Notes: generated by a model from the letters alone, not told the origin. A DNA stretch of 64,000 nt from an uncultured Lachnospiraceae bacterium (GCA_902789555.1 CADAOF010000001.1:249851-313850), one strand, 5' to 3'; shown: positions 27,598 to 37,146, numbered from the stretch's first letter. Translations and numbers: made by a program.

Positions 27598-30264
27598 ATG
27601 AATTTCAATGCCGAAAGTGTTGAATACGAGCTGGAGCATGCGGCGCACCGTTCACGGAAGATGACGAGCCGCCTGATCCTTCATGCCCTGAAGCTCATAG
27701 TACTGCTCATCGTGCTTGCTGCAGCCATCGGCGGCAGCTTCATTTACGGTACCGTAAAAGGCATCATCGATCAGTCACCTGAGGCGGAATCCCTCACGAT
27801 CTCGCCGCTCGGCATCGCCTCGACACTTTACGACAGGGACGGGCAGGCCGTCGAGACGCTGATCAAGTCCGGTTCCAACCGCGACCCGGTCGCCTACTCC
27901 TCCGTTCCGCAGGACCTCATCGACGCCTTCATCGCAATCGAGGACGAACGCTTCTGGACGCATGAAGGCGTGGACATCCGCGGGGTGCTCCGTTCCATGG
28001 CGTCCCTGCTTCTCCGCGGAAAGATCAACGGCGGTGCTTCCACCATCACGCAGCAGCTCATTAAGAACAACGTCTTTAACGGAGGCTCGGAAAAAGGCTG
28101 GGGCGCACGCTTCATCCGCAAGTTCCAGGAACAGTATCTGGCCATCAAGCTGGAGAACGAAGTCCCGAAGGAAGAGATCCTGATCAGTTACCTGAATTCG
28201 ATCAACCTCGGTCAGAACAGCCTTGGCGTCCAGGTGGCGAGCCAGCGCTATTTCGGCAAGGACGTCGGCGATCTGACACTGTCAGAATGCGCCTGCATTG
28301 CCGGCATCACGCAGAATCCCTACCGCTACAACCCGATCCGTTTCCCCGAAAACAATACCGCCCGCAGAAAATCGGTGCTGGACCACATGCTGGACCAGGG
28401 CAAGATCACGCAGGAGGAATATGACGGAGCCATGGCTGACACCGCTTCCCTTTACGAGCGCATCGCCGCCAACAACCTCCGCATCCGCGAGAATTCGTCG
28501 ACCTACACCTATTTTACTGACGCCGTCATCAATCAGGTCCTCTCCGACCTTCAGACCGAACTCGGCTACAGCGAAGCCGATGCCTATACGATGCTTTACA
28601 GCGGCGGACTGAACATCCATACGACGATGGACAGCCGCATTCAGGCTGTCGTGGATGAGGAAGTCAACGATCCGTCCAATTATCCGGCGGACTGCTTCAA
28701 GTGGTCCTTCACCTGCCAGATCATGGCTGAATCCGAAGACGGCACCACGAAGACCTATAACGAGAATCAGATCAAAAGGGAGTATCAGCTGAACGATCTC
28801 GTTTTCAGTTCTAAAGATGAGATCGCCTCGCTCATTCTCCAGTTCAAAAAAGACCTTGCGGCAAACGGTCAGACGGTTGCAGACGAGAAGGTCTACTATA
28901 CGCTTCAGCCGCAGCTTTCCGCCGTCGTCATCGACCACCGCACCGGTCAGGTGCTGGCCATCTGCGGCGGCCGCGGGGAAAAGAGCGTCAGCCGCTCCTT
29001 CAACCGTGCGACCGACACCTACCGCTCCCCGGGATCCACTTTCAAGGTGCTCTCCACCTTCGCCCCCGGCCTGGACAACCGCGAGATCACGCTTTCCAGC
29101 TGGCAGAACGACCTTCCGTTCACCTATGAAGGCTATACCATGCGGGACTGGTGGGGAAACAATCTGTGGCTCGGCCGCTGCACTGCCCGGATGGCGATCG
29201 TCTACTCCATGAACGTCATTTCCGCCAATTTCATGGTCAACAAGGTCGGCATTGAGAAAGCTTTCGATACTCTCGAGCAGTTCGGTTTCACCTCTCTTGT
29301 CCGCAGGGAGACCATCGGCAATAAGGTCTATTCCGATCTCGGCCCGGCTCTCTGTCTCGGCAGCCTGACCAGGGGCGTCAACCTGCTGGAACTGACCGAT
29401 GCCTATGCTGCGCTTGCCAACAGCGGAACCTACGTTGAGCAAACGTTCTATACGAAGATCACTGACCACTACGGCAAGACTCTTCTGGAACGGGGTCAGG
29501 AAAGCCGCCGCGTCGTTGAGCCGGCCACCGCCTGGCTGCTCACGAGCGCCATGGCCGATTCGATGGTCGACCAGAAAGCCAAAGGGACCTGGGTCTCTTC
29601 CAACTCTCCTGCCGCGGCGCTTGACAGAGGCATGCCGGCAGCCGGCAAATCCGGCACGGCGACCGACAATACCGGCAAGGGACGCGATTACTGGTTCATC
29701 GGCTATACCAACTACTACACGATGGGTGTCTGGACCGGTTTTGACGACGGCGGCATTACGCTGACCGGCAACATCACCGCAGATAACTATCAAAAGAAAG
29801 TGTGGAAAAACGTCATGGATCGCATTCACGCCGACAAGGCGGCGGTCCCGTTCATCCAGCCGGGAAATATCGTCAGTGCCCGCGTCTGCCCGCTCTGCGG
29901 CAAACTGGCGGTCACAGGCCTCTGCGACAAGGACAGTACGAACGTGCCGTACATCGAATACTTTGCCATGGGGACTGAACCGACGGAACGCTGCGACTGT
30001 CACGTGCTTGTCAGAATGTGTTCCGAAACCGGCTGTGAAGCCGGACCGTGGTGCACCAGCACTTATACCAGGCTCTACTATTCCATCCCGAAAACAGAGC
30101 CGGCAACTGTCGATTCTGCCCGCACTTACGAATACGGGGTCAGTCCCAAACTCTGTACGCTGCATAAGGAGCCGGAAAAGCCGCCGGAGGAGACTGAAGC
30201 GGAAACTGCGGAACAGCCTTCGGAGGAAAACGGCGGTGAACAGCAGGGCGGCATACTGGACTGA
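27598..30264 (+). CDS. Class A penicillin-binding protein (PBP1A type)
   Basis: 888-residue bifunctional peptidoglycan synthase. Cytosolic N-terminus, membrane helix at about 30-52, GT51 glycosyltransferase domain (catalytic Glu in EDERFWTHEGVD, 115-126; GGASTITQQLIKN), then a transpeptidase with SxxK at S480-K483 (GSTFK), SMN 537-539 and KSGT 684-687. After the transpeptidase comes an extracellular tail with several cysteines (VCPLCGK..., CDCH, CSETGC), as in many Gram-positive PBP1A proteins, then an acidic Glu-rich end. ATG at 27598 follows AAGGAGG. Monocistronic, ended by a bidirectional terminator. Confidence 0.95.
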   Translation: MNFNAESVEYELEHAAHRSRKMTSRLILHALKLIVLLIVLAAAIGGSFIYGTVKGIIDQSPEAESLTISPLGIASTLYDRDGQAVETLIKSGSNRDPVAYSSVPQDLIDAFIAIEDERFWTHEGVDIRGVLRSMASLLLRGKINGGASTITQQLIKNNVFNGGSEKGWGARFIRKFQEQYLAIKLENEVPKEEILISYLNSINLGQNSLGVQVASQRYFGKDVGDLTLSECACIAGITQNPYRYNPIRFPENNTARRKSVLDHMLDQGKITQEEYDGAMADTASLYERIAANNLRIRENSSTYTYFTDAVINQVLSDLQTELGYSEADAYTMLYSGGLNIHTTMDSRIQAVVDEEVNDPSNYPADCFKWSFTCQIMAESEDGTTKTYNENQIKREYQLNDLVFSSKDEIASLILQFKKDLAANGQTVADEKVYYTLQPQLSAVVIDHRTGQVLAICGGRGEKSVSRSFNRATDTYRSPGSTFKVLSTFAPGLDNREITLSSWQNDLPFTYEGYTMRDWWGNNLWLGRCTARMAIVYSMNVISANFMVNKVGIEKAFDTLEQFGFTSLVRRETIGNKVYSDLGPALCLGSLTRGVNLLELTDAYAALANSGTYVEQTFYTKITDHYGKTLLERGQESRRVVEPATAWLLTSAMADSMVDQKAKGTWVSSNSPAAALDRGMPAAGKSGTATDNTGKGRDYWFIGYTNYYTMGVWTGFDDGGITLTGNITADNYQKKVWKNVMDRIHADKAAVPFIQPGNIVSARVCPLCGKLAVTGLCDKDSTNVPYIEYFAMGTEPTERCDCHVLVRMCSETGCEAGPWCTSTYTRLYYSIPKTEPATVDSARTYEYGVSPKLCTLHKEPEKPPEETEAETAEQPSEENGGEQQGGILD

Positions 30265-30281
30265 AAACGTCCTCGAACATC

Positions 30282-30311
30282 AAAAACGGACGGCAGCTGC
30301 CGTCCGTTTTT
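30282..30311. terminator. Bidirectional terminator between PBP1A and lysS genes
   Basis: Perfect palindromic hairpin with core ACGGACGGCAGCTGCCGTCC and flanking A5 and T6 runs; it serves both converging transcripts. Confidence 0.92.
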
Positions 30312-30330
30312 TCATGCGGTATTTCGTTTG

Positions 30331-32340
30331 TCAGCAGATCCTGGTTCCCTCCGGTACCTTATCGTCCACGAAGATGACCTTCACGCCGCAGGCGCTGTTG
30401 GTCGCCGCGAGCAGCATGCCTTCGCTCGTCACGCCGGTGAGCCGTGCAGGCGTCAGGTTGCAGACCACGATGATCTTCTTTCCGACCAGTTCCTCACAGG
30501 TATACTCATCCTTGATCGAGGAAACGATCACGCGTTCCTTCAGGCCGTCAAACAGCGTCAGTTTCAGGTTGCTGCGCGCCTTGCGGATCTCCTGCGCCTT
30601 GACGATGCGGCAGACCCGCAGGTCGGTCTTCAGGAAGTCTTCCTTGCTGATCGGTTCGGCATCGAACGGAGCTACCGGATCGGGATCGCCGTAGACGCGT
30701 TCCTTCTTTTCTTCGGCAGGCGTTTCCTCAAGAATCTCCGGATGCAGTTCCGCCTCGGTCTTCGGGGCCGTGAAATCCAGCAGCGGCAGGATGTCTTCCG
30801 GCTTCATCGCGTTCAGGAAGAGATACAGGCGCGGGCCTCTCTCCTTAGCCAGGAGCAGCAGGTACACCAGTTTGAAGAAGCGTCCCTGTACGGCCTTCAG
30901 ATTCGGGGAATCCGCGCCGTACACTTCCTTCGGAATGTCATAGAGTTTCGTATTGAGGTCATCCAGTGAGTAACCTCCTCCGGCGATGTACTGCCGCAGG
31001 AGTTCGATCTCCTTCTTCTCCTCTTCCGTCATGGAATCGTAGAGGTCGAAATCGCGCGTCTTTCTCAGCTTGTTCGCCTGGTCCGGTGCGCACTGTTCCA
31101 GCCAGTAACGGGCAAGTTCCAGCCGGTCGGCAAAGTCCTCGCGGGTATAAGGCATGTTGATCTTCTTAAAGATCGTTTCCATGAGCGGAATATCGAAATT
31201 GACGATCGAGCCGAGCTGGACGAGCAGCGACATGGGCGGAGTCTTCAGATGCGCGCCGCGGGTCAGGCAGTCTTCCATCGCGATCGTACCGTACTCATCG
31301 GTCTTCCCCGCCACATAGTCATTGTACTGCTTATCGAATTCGAAATACTGGCGGAGGATCCCGTCGTCAAAGCAGAAATCAAAGGCCTTGGACGGGTCGC
31401 AGCGCGAATACAGCCACAGAAGGACCTCCGGCTGATAGATCTTCAGCAGGGTATCCGGTGTCAGGTTGAGGCCCGAAGAGCCGCTCATCTTGCCGGTCGC
31501 GCCCTTGATGCCGATGAATTCGTAGCCGTGGAAAAGCGGGGCGTCATAGCCGAAGATCTCTTTCGCGATCACTTTGCCGTTGTCATAGCTGCCGCCGGGG
31601 CTCGCGTGATCCTTTCCGCCGGGTTCGAAGTCCACGCCTTCGTAGAGCCAACGCATCGGCCAGTCGATCTTCCAGGCCAGCTTGCAGTTAAAATCCGTAT
31701 GGAAGTCAAAGGTCCCGTGATGGCCGCAGGCACACTCGTATTCCGCCTTGTCGTCGTCCGAAAGGCTCAGGATCTTCGTGGTATCGCGGTGGCAGACCGG
31801 GCAGTAAATGCTGACCGGATAATAGGCCTCGCGTTCACCTTCCTGCGCATCCTGGGTGCGGAAGCTGTCAAGGATATCGAAGATGCGGCCGCGCTCGTGC
31901 AGGGCATGAATGACGTGGTCCTTATAGGCACCGCTCCGGTACATCTTCGCCTGATAGCGGTAATCCAGTTTTATCCCGATCTTCTCCATCGAAGCGATGA
32001 ATTCGTTTTCAAAATAGGCTGCATAGGACTCCGCGCCGGTATCGAAAGGATCCGGCACGTCCACGTAAGGGAAGCCTACGTACTGTTCAAAATCGTCACG
32101 GACGGCCGACACGTTCTTCGGCACCTTGCGAAGACGGTCGAATTCATCCCAGCTGAACAGAAGCTTTGCTTTTTTTCCGGCGCGCTCAAGTGCCTTCACC
32201 ACGAAATAACTCGTCGCGATGTCGCGGAAATTGCCGATATGGATCGAGCCGGAAGGGCTGATTCCGGCTGCGCAGACGTATTCTTCCTTATCCGGACGGC
32301 GGGCAATGATCTTTGCCGCCACCTCATCTGACCAGTGCAT
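30331..32340 (-). CDS. lysK: Class I lysyl-tRNA synthetase with C-terminal tRNA-binding domain
   Basis: 669 residues. It charges tRNA-Lys but is the class I (archaeal-type) enzyme rather than the class II LysS of most Firmicutes: HIGN at 34-37 and KMSGS at 284-288 in a Rossmann fold, two Cys pairs (180/183 and 203/205) in the insert, and the class I LysRS helical anticodon domain. After an acidic linker (about 525-560) residues 562-669 form an EMAPII/Trbp111-like OB domain (TDLRVCRIVKAQEI; LTGVTSEGMLLAA), as found at the end of MetRS. ATG at 32340 (GAGGTG, 6 bases) is preferred over an upstream ATG that lies within the promoter. The leader is about 24 bases, too short for a T-box. Confidence 0.93.
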   Translation of the reverse strand: MHWSDEVAAKIIARRPDKEEYVCAAGISPSGSIHIGNFRDIATSYFVVKALERAGKKAKLLFSWDEFDRLRKVPKNVSAVRDDFEQYVGFPYVDVPDPFDTGAESYAAYFENEFIASMEKIGIKLDYRYQAKMYRSGAYKDHVIHALHERGRIFDILDSFRTQDAQEGEREAYYPVSIYCPVCHRDTTKILSLSDDDKAEYECACGHHGTFDFHTDFNCKLAWKIDWPMRWLYEGVDFEPGGKDHASPGGSYDNGKVIAKEIFGYDAPLFHGYEFIGIKGATGKMSGSSGLNLTPDTLLKIYQPEVLLWLYSRCDPSKAFDFCFDDGILRQYFEFDKQYNDYVAGKTDEYGTIAMEDCLTRGAHLKTPPMSLLVQLGSIVNFDIPLMETIFKKINMPYTREDFADRLELARYWLEQCAPDQANKLRKTRDFDLYDSMTEEEKKEIELLRQYIAGGGYSLDDLNTKLYDIPKEVYGADSPNLKAVQGRFFKLVYLLLLAKERGPRLYLFLNAMKPEDILPLLDFTAPKTEAELHPEILEETPAEEKKERVYGDPDPVAPFDAEPISKEDFLKTDLRVCRIVKAQEIRKARSNLKLTLFDGLKERVIVSSIKDEYTCEELVGKKIIVVCNLTPARLTGVTSEGMLLAATNSACGVKVIFVDDKVPEGTRIC

Positions 32341-32370
32341 AACAACACCTCGAAAATTAAATTCTGTGTG

Positions 32371-32399
32371 AGTATAACATTTTCGCCCGATAAACTCAA
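32371..32399 (-). promoter_or_regulatory. Promoter of the class I lysRS gene
   Basis: Minus-strand TTGAGT (32394-32399), 17-base spacer, TATACT (32371-32376). Confidence 0.75.
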
Positions 32400-32417
32400 G
32401 ACGCAAGTTTGCAGCCT

Positions 32418-32447
32418 GTCATCCTTAGCACAGCGAAGGATCTTCCT
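32418..32447. repeat. Palindromic interspersed repeat (GTCATCCT...AGGATCTT type)
   Basis: GTCATCCTTAGCACAGCGAA followed by GGATCTT contains the inverted pair ATCCTT / AAGGAT around a 9-base loop. It closely resembles the short repeat of form GTCATCCTGAGC...GCGAAGGATC, which I recall from many unrelated bacterial genomes. It lies between the xth stop and the lysRS promoter, so it could also act as a 3'-end hairpin for xth. Only one copy is in the window. Confidence 0.5.
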
Positions 32448-32453
32448 GCTGCC

Positions 32454-33206
32454 TCATTCCAGTACCAGTTCCACCGGGCAGTGGTCGGAACCGTAGATCT
32501 CCGTGTGGATCGCGGCGGACGCAATGCGGTCCTTCATCGATTCGGAGACGATGAAATAGTCGATGCGCCATCCCGCGTTCCGCTCTCTGGCCTTCATGCG
32601 GTAGGACCACCAGCTGTAAGCGCCGGCAAGATCCGGGTGCAGAAAGCGGAAGGAGTCCACGAAACCGGCAGCGAGCAGTTCCGTCATCTTGCCGCGTTCC
32701 GCATCGGAAAAGCCTGCGTTTTCATGATTCGACTGAGGATTCTTCAGATCGATCTCCTCGTGCGCGACGTTCAGATCGCCGCACAGGATCACCGGCTTCT
32801 TCGCATTCAGGCTCACCATGTATTCCCTGAGTGTGTCTTCGAAACGGCAGCGGTAATCGAGGCGCTTAAGGCCGTCCTGAGAATTCGGCGTATAGCAGCA
32901 GATGAGGAAAAAGTCCTCAAATTCGCAGGTGATGACGCGCCCTTCATGGTTGTGCTCCTCATCAGGCAGGCCGTAGGTCACCGACAGCGGCGGGACCTTC
33001 GTAAAGACCGCCGTCCCGCTGTAGCCCTTCTTTTCCGCATAGTTCCAGTATTTCCCGTAGCCGGGCAGGTCCAGCTCCAGCTGGCCTTCCTGCAGCTTCG
33101 TTTCCTGCAGACAGAAAACATCGGCGTCCAGCGCCGCGAAGTCTTCGCGGAAGTTCTTGCCGAGCACGGCCCGCAGCCCGTTGACGTTCCATGAAATGAG
33201 TTTCAT
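32454..33206 (-). CDS. xth: Exodeoxyribonuclease III (AP endonuclease)
   Basis: 250-residue EEP-family nuclease for base-excision repair. Family motifs: SWNVNGLRA (4-12), LQETKL (metal Glu), YTPNSQ, GDLNVAHEEIDL, and the C-terminal RIDYFIVS and GSDHCPV with the catalytic Asp-His. ATG at 33206 with GGAGG upstream gives the standard MKLISWNVNG start; an upstream ATG at 33257 adds 17 atypical residues. Monocistronic between terminators. Confidence 0.95.
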   Translation of the reverse strand: MKLISWNVNGLRAVLGKNFREDFAALDADVFCLQETKLQEGQLELDLPGYGKYWNYAEKKGYSGTAVFTKVPPLSVTYGLPDEEHNHEGRVITCEFEDFFLICCYTPNSQDGLKRLDYRCRFEDTLREYMVSLNAKKPVILCGDLNVAHEEIDLKNPQSNHENAGFSDAERGKMTELLAAGFVDSFRFLHPDLAGAYSWWSYRMKARERNAGWRIDYFIVSESMKDRIASAAIHTEIYGSDHCPVELVLE

Positions 33207-33270
33207 AATGCCTCCCTTTAGGAGTTTTCTGACGCATTGTAGCAGAACGCGGCGCAAAAGTCAAAGACAG

Positions 33271-33308
33271 AAAAAGCCCCTTCCGGCTTTTTCCGGAAAG
33301 GGCTTTTT
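33271..33308 (-). terminator. rny terminator
   Basis: Long hairpin AAAAAGCCC..TTCCGG / CCGGAA..GGGCTTTTT with one mismatch and a six-base loop; T runs flank it on both strands. It ends two bases from the rny stop and precedes xth. Confidence 0.85.
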
Positions 33309-33309
33309 C

Positions 33310-34905
33310 TTATTTGGCGTAATCGACTGAGCGGGATTCCCGAATCACGCTGACTTTGATCTGACCGGGGTATTCCATCTCATCCTCAATTCGCTTGGCG
33401 ATGTCGTGCGCCAGAATGGTCATGGCGTCGTCGTTGATCTGTTCGGGGACCACCATCACGCGGACCTCGCGGCCGGCCTGGATGGCAAAGGACTTATCCA
33501 CGCCCTTGAAGCTGTTCGTGATCTCTTCCAGCTGGCTCAGGCGGTTCGTATAAGCCTCCAGGGTCTCGCGGCGGGCACCGGGCCTTGCGGCGGAAATGGC
33601 GTCGGCCGCCTGCACGATGCAGGCGATCAGGCTGGTTGCCTCCACGTCGCCGTGGTGCGATTCGACCGAATTGATCACGACGGCGTTCTCACGGTACTTG
33701 CGGCACAGATCCGCGCCGATCTGCACGTGGGAACCTTCCATGTCGTGGTCCAGGCTCTTGCCGATGTCATGCAGCAGGCCTGCACGCTTTGCGAGCCTGA
33801 CGTCCAGTCCCAGCTCTCCGGCCAGAAGCCCCGACAGATGCGCGACTTCGATGGAGTGCTTAAGGGCATTCTGCCCGTAGCTCGTGCGGAAATGCATGCG
33901 GCCCAGGAGCTTCACTAGTTCCGGATGGATGCCGTGTACGCCCACCTCGAGAACGGCGGCTTCGCCCTGTTCCTTGATGAACTCTTCGACTTCCTTGCGG
34001 GACTTCGCGACGACTTCCTCGATGCGGGCCGGATGGATCCGTCCGTCCAGGATCAGCTTCTCCAGGGCGATGCGGGCGATCTCGCGGCGCATCGGATCGA
34101 AGCCCGAAAGCACGACGGCTTCCGGCGTATCGTCGACGATCAGGTCCACGCCCGTCGCCTGTTCCAGCGCGCGGATGTTGCGGCCTTCGCGTCCGATGAT
34201 GCGGCCTTTCATCTCATCGTTGGGAAGCGGGACTACGGAAATGGACACTTCGGCGACGTGGTCTGCCGCGCATTTCTGGATGGCGGTGACGATGTATTCC
34301 TTCGCCTTCCGGGTGGCGTCTTCCTTTGCCTGGGCGTCGATTTCCTTCAGCTTCTTCGCGATATCGTGCCTGGCGTCTTCCTCGACACTGCGAATGAGGT
34401 ATTCCTTGGCTTCTTCCTTGGAGAATCCGGAGATCTGTTCCAGCATGCTCTGCTGCTGATCGATGATCTCCTGAACTTTCTGGTCTTTCCGTTTCAGCTG
34501 TTCGTCACGGGCCTGCACGCTCTGTTCCTTGCGTTCCAGGGATTCGATCTTCTTGTCAAGACTTTCTTCCTTGTTCTGCAGGCGGCGTTCGGTCCTCTGT
34601 AATTCGGCTCTTCTTTCCTTGGTTTCCCGCTCCAGATCGTTCCTGGCGGCGAGATTTTCTTCCTTGGCTTCCAGAAGAGCTTCCCGTTTCTTTTCTGCTG
34701 CTGTTTTAATGGCTTCATCTATGATCTCTCGCGATTTCACCTCAGCCGTTCCCACCGTTTCCTCGAAGACCTTCTTCTGGTGGCTGGCTGAGAGGATCCA
34801 TGCGAGCACAGCTGCGATTACAGCACAGCCGACAGCGATCGCGATCCACATCCAGGGGAACGGTCTCGCAGGGCCTGCCGCAGCGATCATCATAAGTTGC
34901 GTCAC
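33310..34905 (-). CDS. rny: Ribonuclease Y
   Basis: 531-residue membrane-anchored endoribonuclease that starts bulk mRNA decay. N-terminal membrane helix (about 18-40), long Glu/Lys/Arg-rich coiled coil (about 45-200), KH domain ([20 protein letters not shown], about 225-244) and HD domain ([16 protein letters not shown]). The start is GTG at 34905, with AAAGGAGG 7 bases upstream. It is transcribed alone from a promoter embedded in the terminator of tyrS. Confidence 0.96.
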   Translation of the reverse strand: MTQLMMIAAAGPARPFPWMWIAIAVGCAVIAAVLAWILSASHQKKVFEETVGTAEVKSREIIDEAIKTAAEKKREALLEAKEENLAARNDLERETKERRAELQRTERRLQNKEESLDKKIESLERKEQSVQARDEQLKRKDQKVQEIIDQQQSMLEQISGFSKEEAKEYLIRSVEEDARHDIAKKLKEIDAQAKEDATRKAKEYIVTAIQKCAADHVAEVSISVVPLPNDEMKGRIIGREGRNIRALEQATGVDLIVDDTPEAVVLSGFDPMRREIARIALEKLILDGRIHPARIEEVVAKSRKEVEEFIKEQGEAAVLEVGVHGIHPELVKLLGRMHFRTSYGQNALKHSIEVAHLSGLLAGELGLDVRLAKRAGLLHDIGKSLDHDMEGSHVQIGADLCRKYRENAVVINSVESHHGDVEATSLIACIVQAADAISAARPGARRETLEAYTNRLSQLEEITNSFKGVDKSFAIQAGREVRVMVVPEQINDDAMTILAHDIAKRIEDEMEYPGQIKVSVIRESRSVDYAK

Positions 34906-34977
34906 AGGAGCACCTCCTTTATTGAATTTTCATGGTACGAATATGTGAATTGCTAATGAAAACAACATATCTATGAT

Positions 34978-35006
34978 AGTTTAGCGAAAAAAAGAAGGTC
35001 TGTCAA
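34978..35006 (-). promoter_or_regulatory. rny promoter overlapping the tyrS terminator
   Basis: Minus-strand TTGACA (35001-35006) lies in the 3' arm of the tyrS terminator hairpin; the T-run forms most of the 17-base spacer; TAAACT (34978-34983) is the -10. Predicted leader about 66 bases. Confidence 0.65.
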
Positions 35007-35029
35007 GGGAAAGTTTCCCCTGACAGACC
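34984..35029 (-). terminator. tyrS terminator
   Basis: Minus-strand hairpin formed by GGTCTGTCA...GGGAAA and TTTCCC...TGACAGACC (34997-35029, one mismatch), followed by a T-rich run (34984-34996). Confidence 0.85.
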
Positions 35030-35072
35030 GTTTCGCCGCTCCGTTTTTGCTGTCCGCGGGCAGATCGGAGTC

Positions 35073-36293
35073 TTACTTCTTTACTCTGCAGAAATTCTTC
35101 TTGCCGCGGCGCAGGAGGATGCCTTCGCCGTCTAATTTTTCGGCAGGAACAACTGCCTTGACGTCCGTGACTTTCTCGCCGTCCACGGTCACGCCGCCCT
35201 GTTCAATGGCGCGTCTGCCGTCGGAACGGGTCGGGACCAGGCCGGCCTTCACGAGGAGGCTGATGAGGTCGATGCTGCCGTCATTCAGATCTGCTTCGCT
35301 CACTTTGCAGGTGGGCACATCGGCAGCGGCACCGCCGGCAAAGAGCGCGCGGGAAGCCGCCTTCGCCTTCTCGGCTTCTTCCTCGCCGTGCACGTCGCGG
35401 GTCAGCTCGTAGGCCAGGATCTCCTTGGCTTCGTTCAGGCGGCTCCCTTCCCACTTCGCCATCTCGTCGATCTTTTCGAGCGGCAGGAAGGTCAGCATGC
35501 GGATGCACTTGATGACGTCGGCATCGCCCACGTTCCGCCAGTACTGGTAGAACTCGTAAGGCGTGGTCTTCGCAGGATCGAGCCACACGGCGTTGCCGGC
35601 CGTCTTGCCCATCTTGTTGCCGTTGGAGTCGGTCAGCAGGGTGATGGTCATCGCGTGGGCGTCCTTACCGAGCTTGCGGCGGATCAGTTCGGTGCCGCCG
35701 AGCATGTTGCTCCACTGGTCGTCTCCGCCGAACTCCATGTTGCAGCCGTAGTTCTGGAAGAGATAGTAGAAGTCGTAGCTCTGCATGATCATATAGTTGA
35801 ATTCCAGGAAGGAAAGGCCCTTCTCCATGCGCTGTTTGTAGCATTCCGCACGCAGCATGTTGTTCACGGAGAAATGCGGGCCGACGTCCCGGATGAAATC
35901 GATGTAATTAAGGTTCAGCAGCCAGTCCGCGTTGTTCAGCATGCGGGCTTTGCCTTCGCCGAATTCGATGAAGCGTTCCATCTGCTTCTTAAAGCAGGCG
36001 GCGTTGTAGTCGATGGTCTCGCGGGTCAGCATCTTGCGCATGTCAGTGCGGCCGGAAGGGTCACCGATCATGGTCGTGCCGCCGCCGATCAGGGCGATGG
36101 GCTTATTCCCGGCCTGCTGCAGGCGCTTCATCAGGGTAAGCGCCATGAAATGCCCTGCGGTCAGGCTGTCCGCCGTGCAGTCAAATCCGATGTAGAAGGT
36201 CGCCTTTCCTTCGTTGATCAGTTTCTTGATCTCTTCTTCGTTGGTCACCTGCGCGATCAGTCCGCGTGCGACAAGTTCGTCATATAAAGTCAT
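35073..36293 (-). CDS. tyrS: Tyrosyl-tRNA synthetase
   Basis: 406-residue class Ic synthetase. The HIGH-equivalent is TAGHFMAL (about 42-49), tyrosine-binding residues lie in YIGFDCTADSL and QSYDFYYLFQNYGC, and KMSKS is replaced by NKMGKTAGNAVWLD as in Bacillus-type enzymes. The C-terminal S4 domain (LISLLVKAGLVPTRSDGRRA; GGVTVDGEKV) binds tRNA. ATG at 36293 has AAGGAG at 7 bases; the ATG at 36311 has none. The predicted leader is about 27 bases, so the T-box usual for Firmicutes tyrS is missing. Confidence 0.96.
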   Translation of the reverse strand: MTLYDELVARGLIAQVTNEEEIKKLINEGKATFYIGFDCTADSLTAGHFMALTLMKRLQQAGNKPIALIGGGTTMIGDPSGRTDMRKMLTRETIDYNAACFKKQMERFIEFGEGKARMLNNADWLLNLNYIDFIRDVGPHFSVNNMLRAECYKQRMEKGLSFLEFNYMIMQSYDFYYLFQNYGCNMEFGGDDQWSNMLGGTELIRRKLGKDAHAMTITLLTDSNGNKMGKTAGNAVWLDPAKTTPYEFYQYWRNVGDADVIKCIRMLTFLPLEKIDEMAKWEGSRLNEAKEILAYELTRDVHGEEEAEKAKAASRALFAGGAAADVPTCKVSEADLNDGSIDLISLLVKAGLVPTRSDGRRAIEQGGVTVDGEKVTDVKAVVPAEKLDGEGILLRRGKKNFCRVKK

Positions 36294-36326
36294 CGTGAGA
36301 CTCCTTATCATCCGATAGTGTTCCCT

Positions 36327-36355
36327 ATCTTACAACAATCATGCGGCAAAGTCAA
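36327..36355 (-). promoter_or_regulatory. tyrS promoter
   Basis: Minus-strand TTGACT (36350-36355), 17-base spacer, TAAGAT (36327-36332), divergent from the upp promoter about 90 bases away. Confidence 0.75.
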
Positions 36356-36443
36356 TTCAAGCTCAGGTTATTTATCAAACGGCTCATTTTGTGGAGAAGT
36401 CATAAAAGATTTCCATATTTTGTGGAAATGTTGCGATCAGTTC

Positions 36444-36472
36444 TTGCATTTTCCGGGGACCTTTGTTAAAAT
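36444..36472 (+). promoter_or_regulatory. upp promoter
   Basis: TTGCAT (36444-36449), 17-base spacer, TAAAAT (36467-36472). The start site near 36479 leaves a leader of about 29 bases, too short for a PyrR attenuator. Confidence 0.7.
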
Positions 36473-36507
36473 GCACCTGAAAATCTTACCGGAAAGAGGT
36501 GTACTCT

Positions 36508-37146
36508 ATGGAAAACATGGACAATGTGACGATCCTGACCCATCCGCTGATCAAACACAAGATCACGATGCTGCGCGACATCCACACCGGAACGAACGAA
36601 TTCCGCAAGCTCGTGGAAGAGATCGCGACCCTCATGGGCTACGAAGCCCTGCGTGATCTCCCGCTTGAAGATATCGAAGTGACCACTCCCATCGAGACCT
36701 GCAAGTCTCCCGTCATCAGCGGCCGCAAGCTCGCCATCGTCCCGATCCTCCGCGCGGGCCTCGGCATGGTCGACGGTCTCCTGAACCTGACGCCTACCGC
36801 CAAGGTCGGCCACATCGGCCTTTACCGCGATCCCGTCACCCACGAACCTCATGAGTACTACTGCAAGCTCCCGAGCCCCATTGAAGAGCGCACGATCCTC
36901 GTCGTCGACCCTATGCTCGCGACCGGCGGCAGCGCTGTCGACGCCATCCGCATGATCAAGGAACACGGCGGCAGGAAGATCAAATTCATGTGCATCATCG
37001 CCGCACCGGAAGGCCTGGAAAGACTCCACACGGAATGCCCCGACGTGCAGATCTACGTGGGCAACCTTGACCGCTGCATGAACGAAAACAAGTATATCAT
37101 GCCGGGTCTTGGCGACGCCGGCGACCGCATTTTCGGTACGAAATAA
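36508..37146 (+). CDS. upp: Uracil phosphoribosyltransferase
   Basis: 212 residues; converts uracil and PRPP to UMP. The PRPP-binding loop [16 protein letters not shown] is intact, with [15 protein letters not shown] and the C-terminal [13 protein letters not shown] that recognises uracil. ATG at 36508 follows AAGAGG at 9 bases; an in-frame GTG at 36499 lies directly on that site and is less likely. Promoter upstream; the DUF5662 gene follows after 61 bases and may be cotranscribed. Confidence 0.96.
   Translation: MENMDNVTILTHPLIKHKITMLRDIHTGTNEFRKLVEEIATLMGYEALRDLPLEDIEVTTPIETCKSPVISGRKLAIVPILRAGLGMVDGLLNLTPTAKVGHIGLYRDPVTHEPHEYYCKLPSPIEERTILVVDPMLATGGSAVDAIRMIKEHGGRKIKFMCIIAAPEGLERLHTECPDVQIYVGNLDRCMNENKYIMPGLGDAGDRIFGTK

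Noticed and set aside
28282..30165. Long minus-strand frame inside the class A PBP gene
   Set aside because: Shadow frame; the plus-strand gene has intact GT51 and transpeptidase motifs and a good ribosome-binding site.
36294..36420. Possible T-box leader for tyrS (and 32341-32453 for the class I lysRS gene)
   Set aside because: Predicted leaders are only about 25 bases, and no T-box core or terminator/antiterminator pair is seen in either region.
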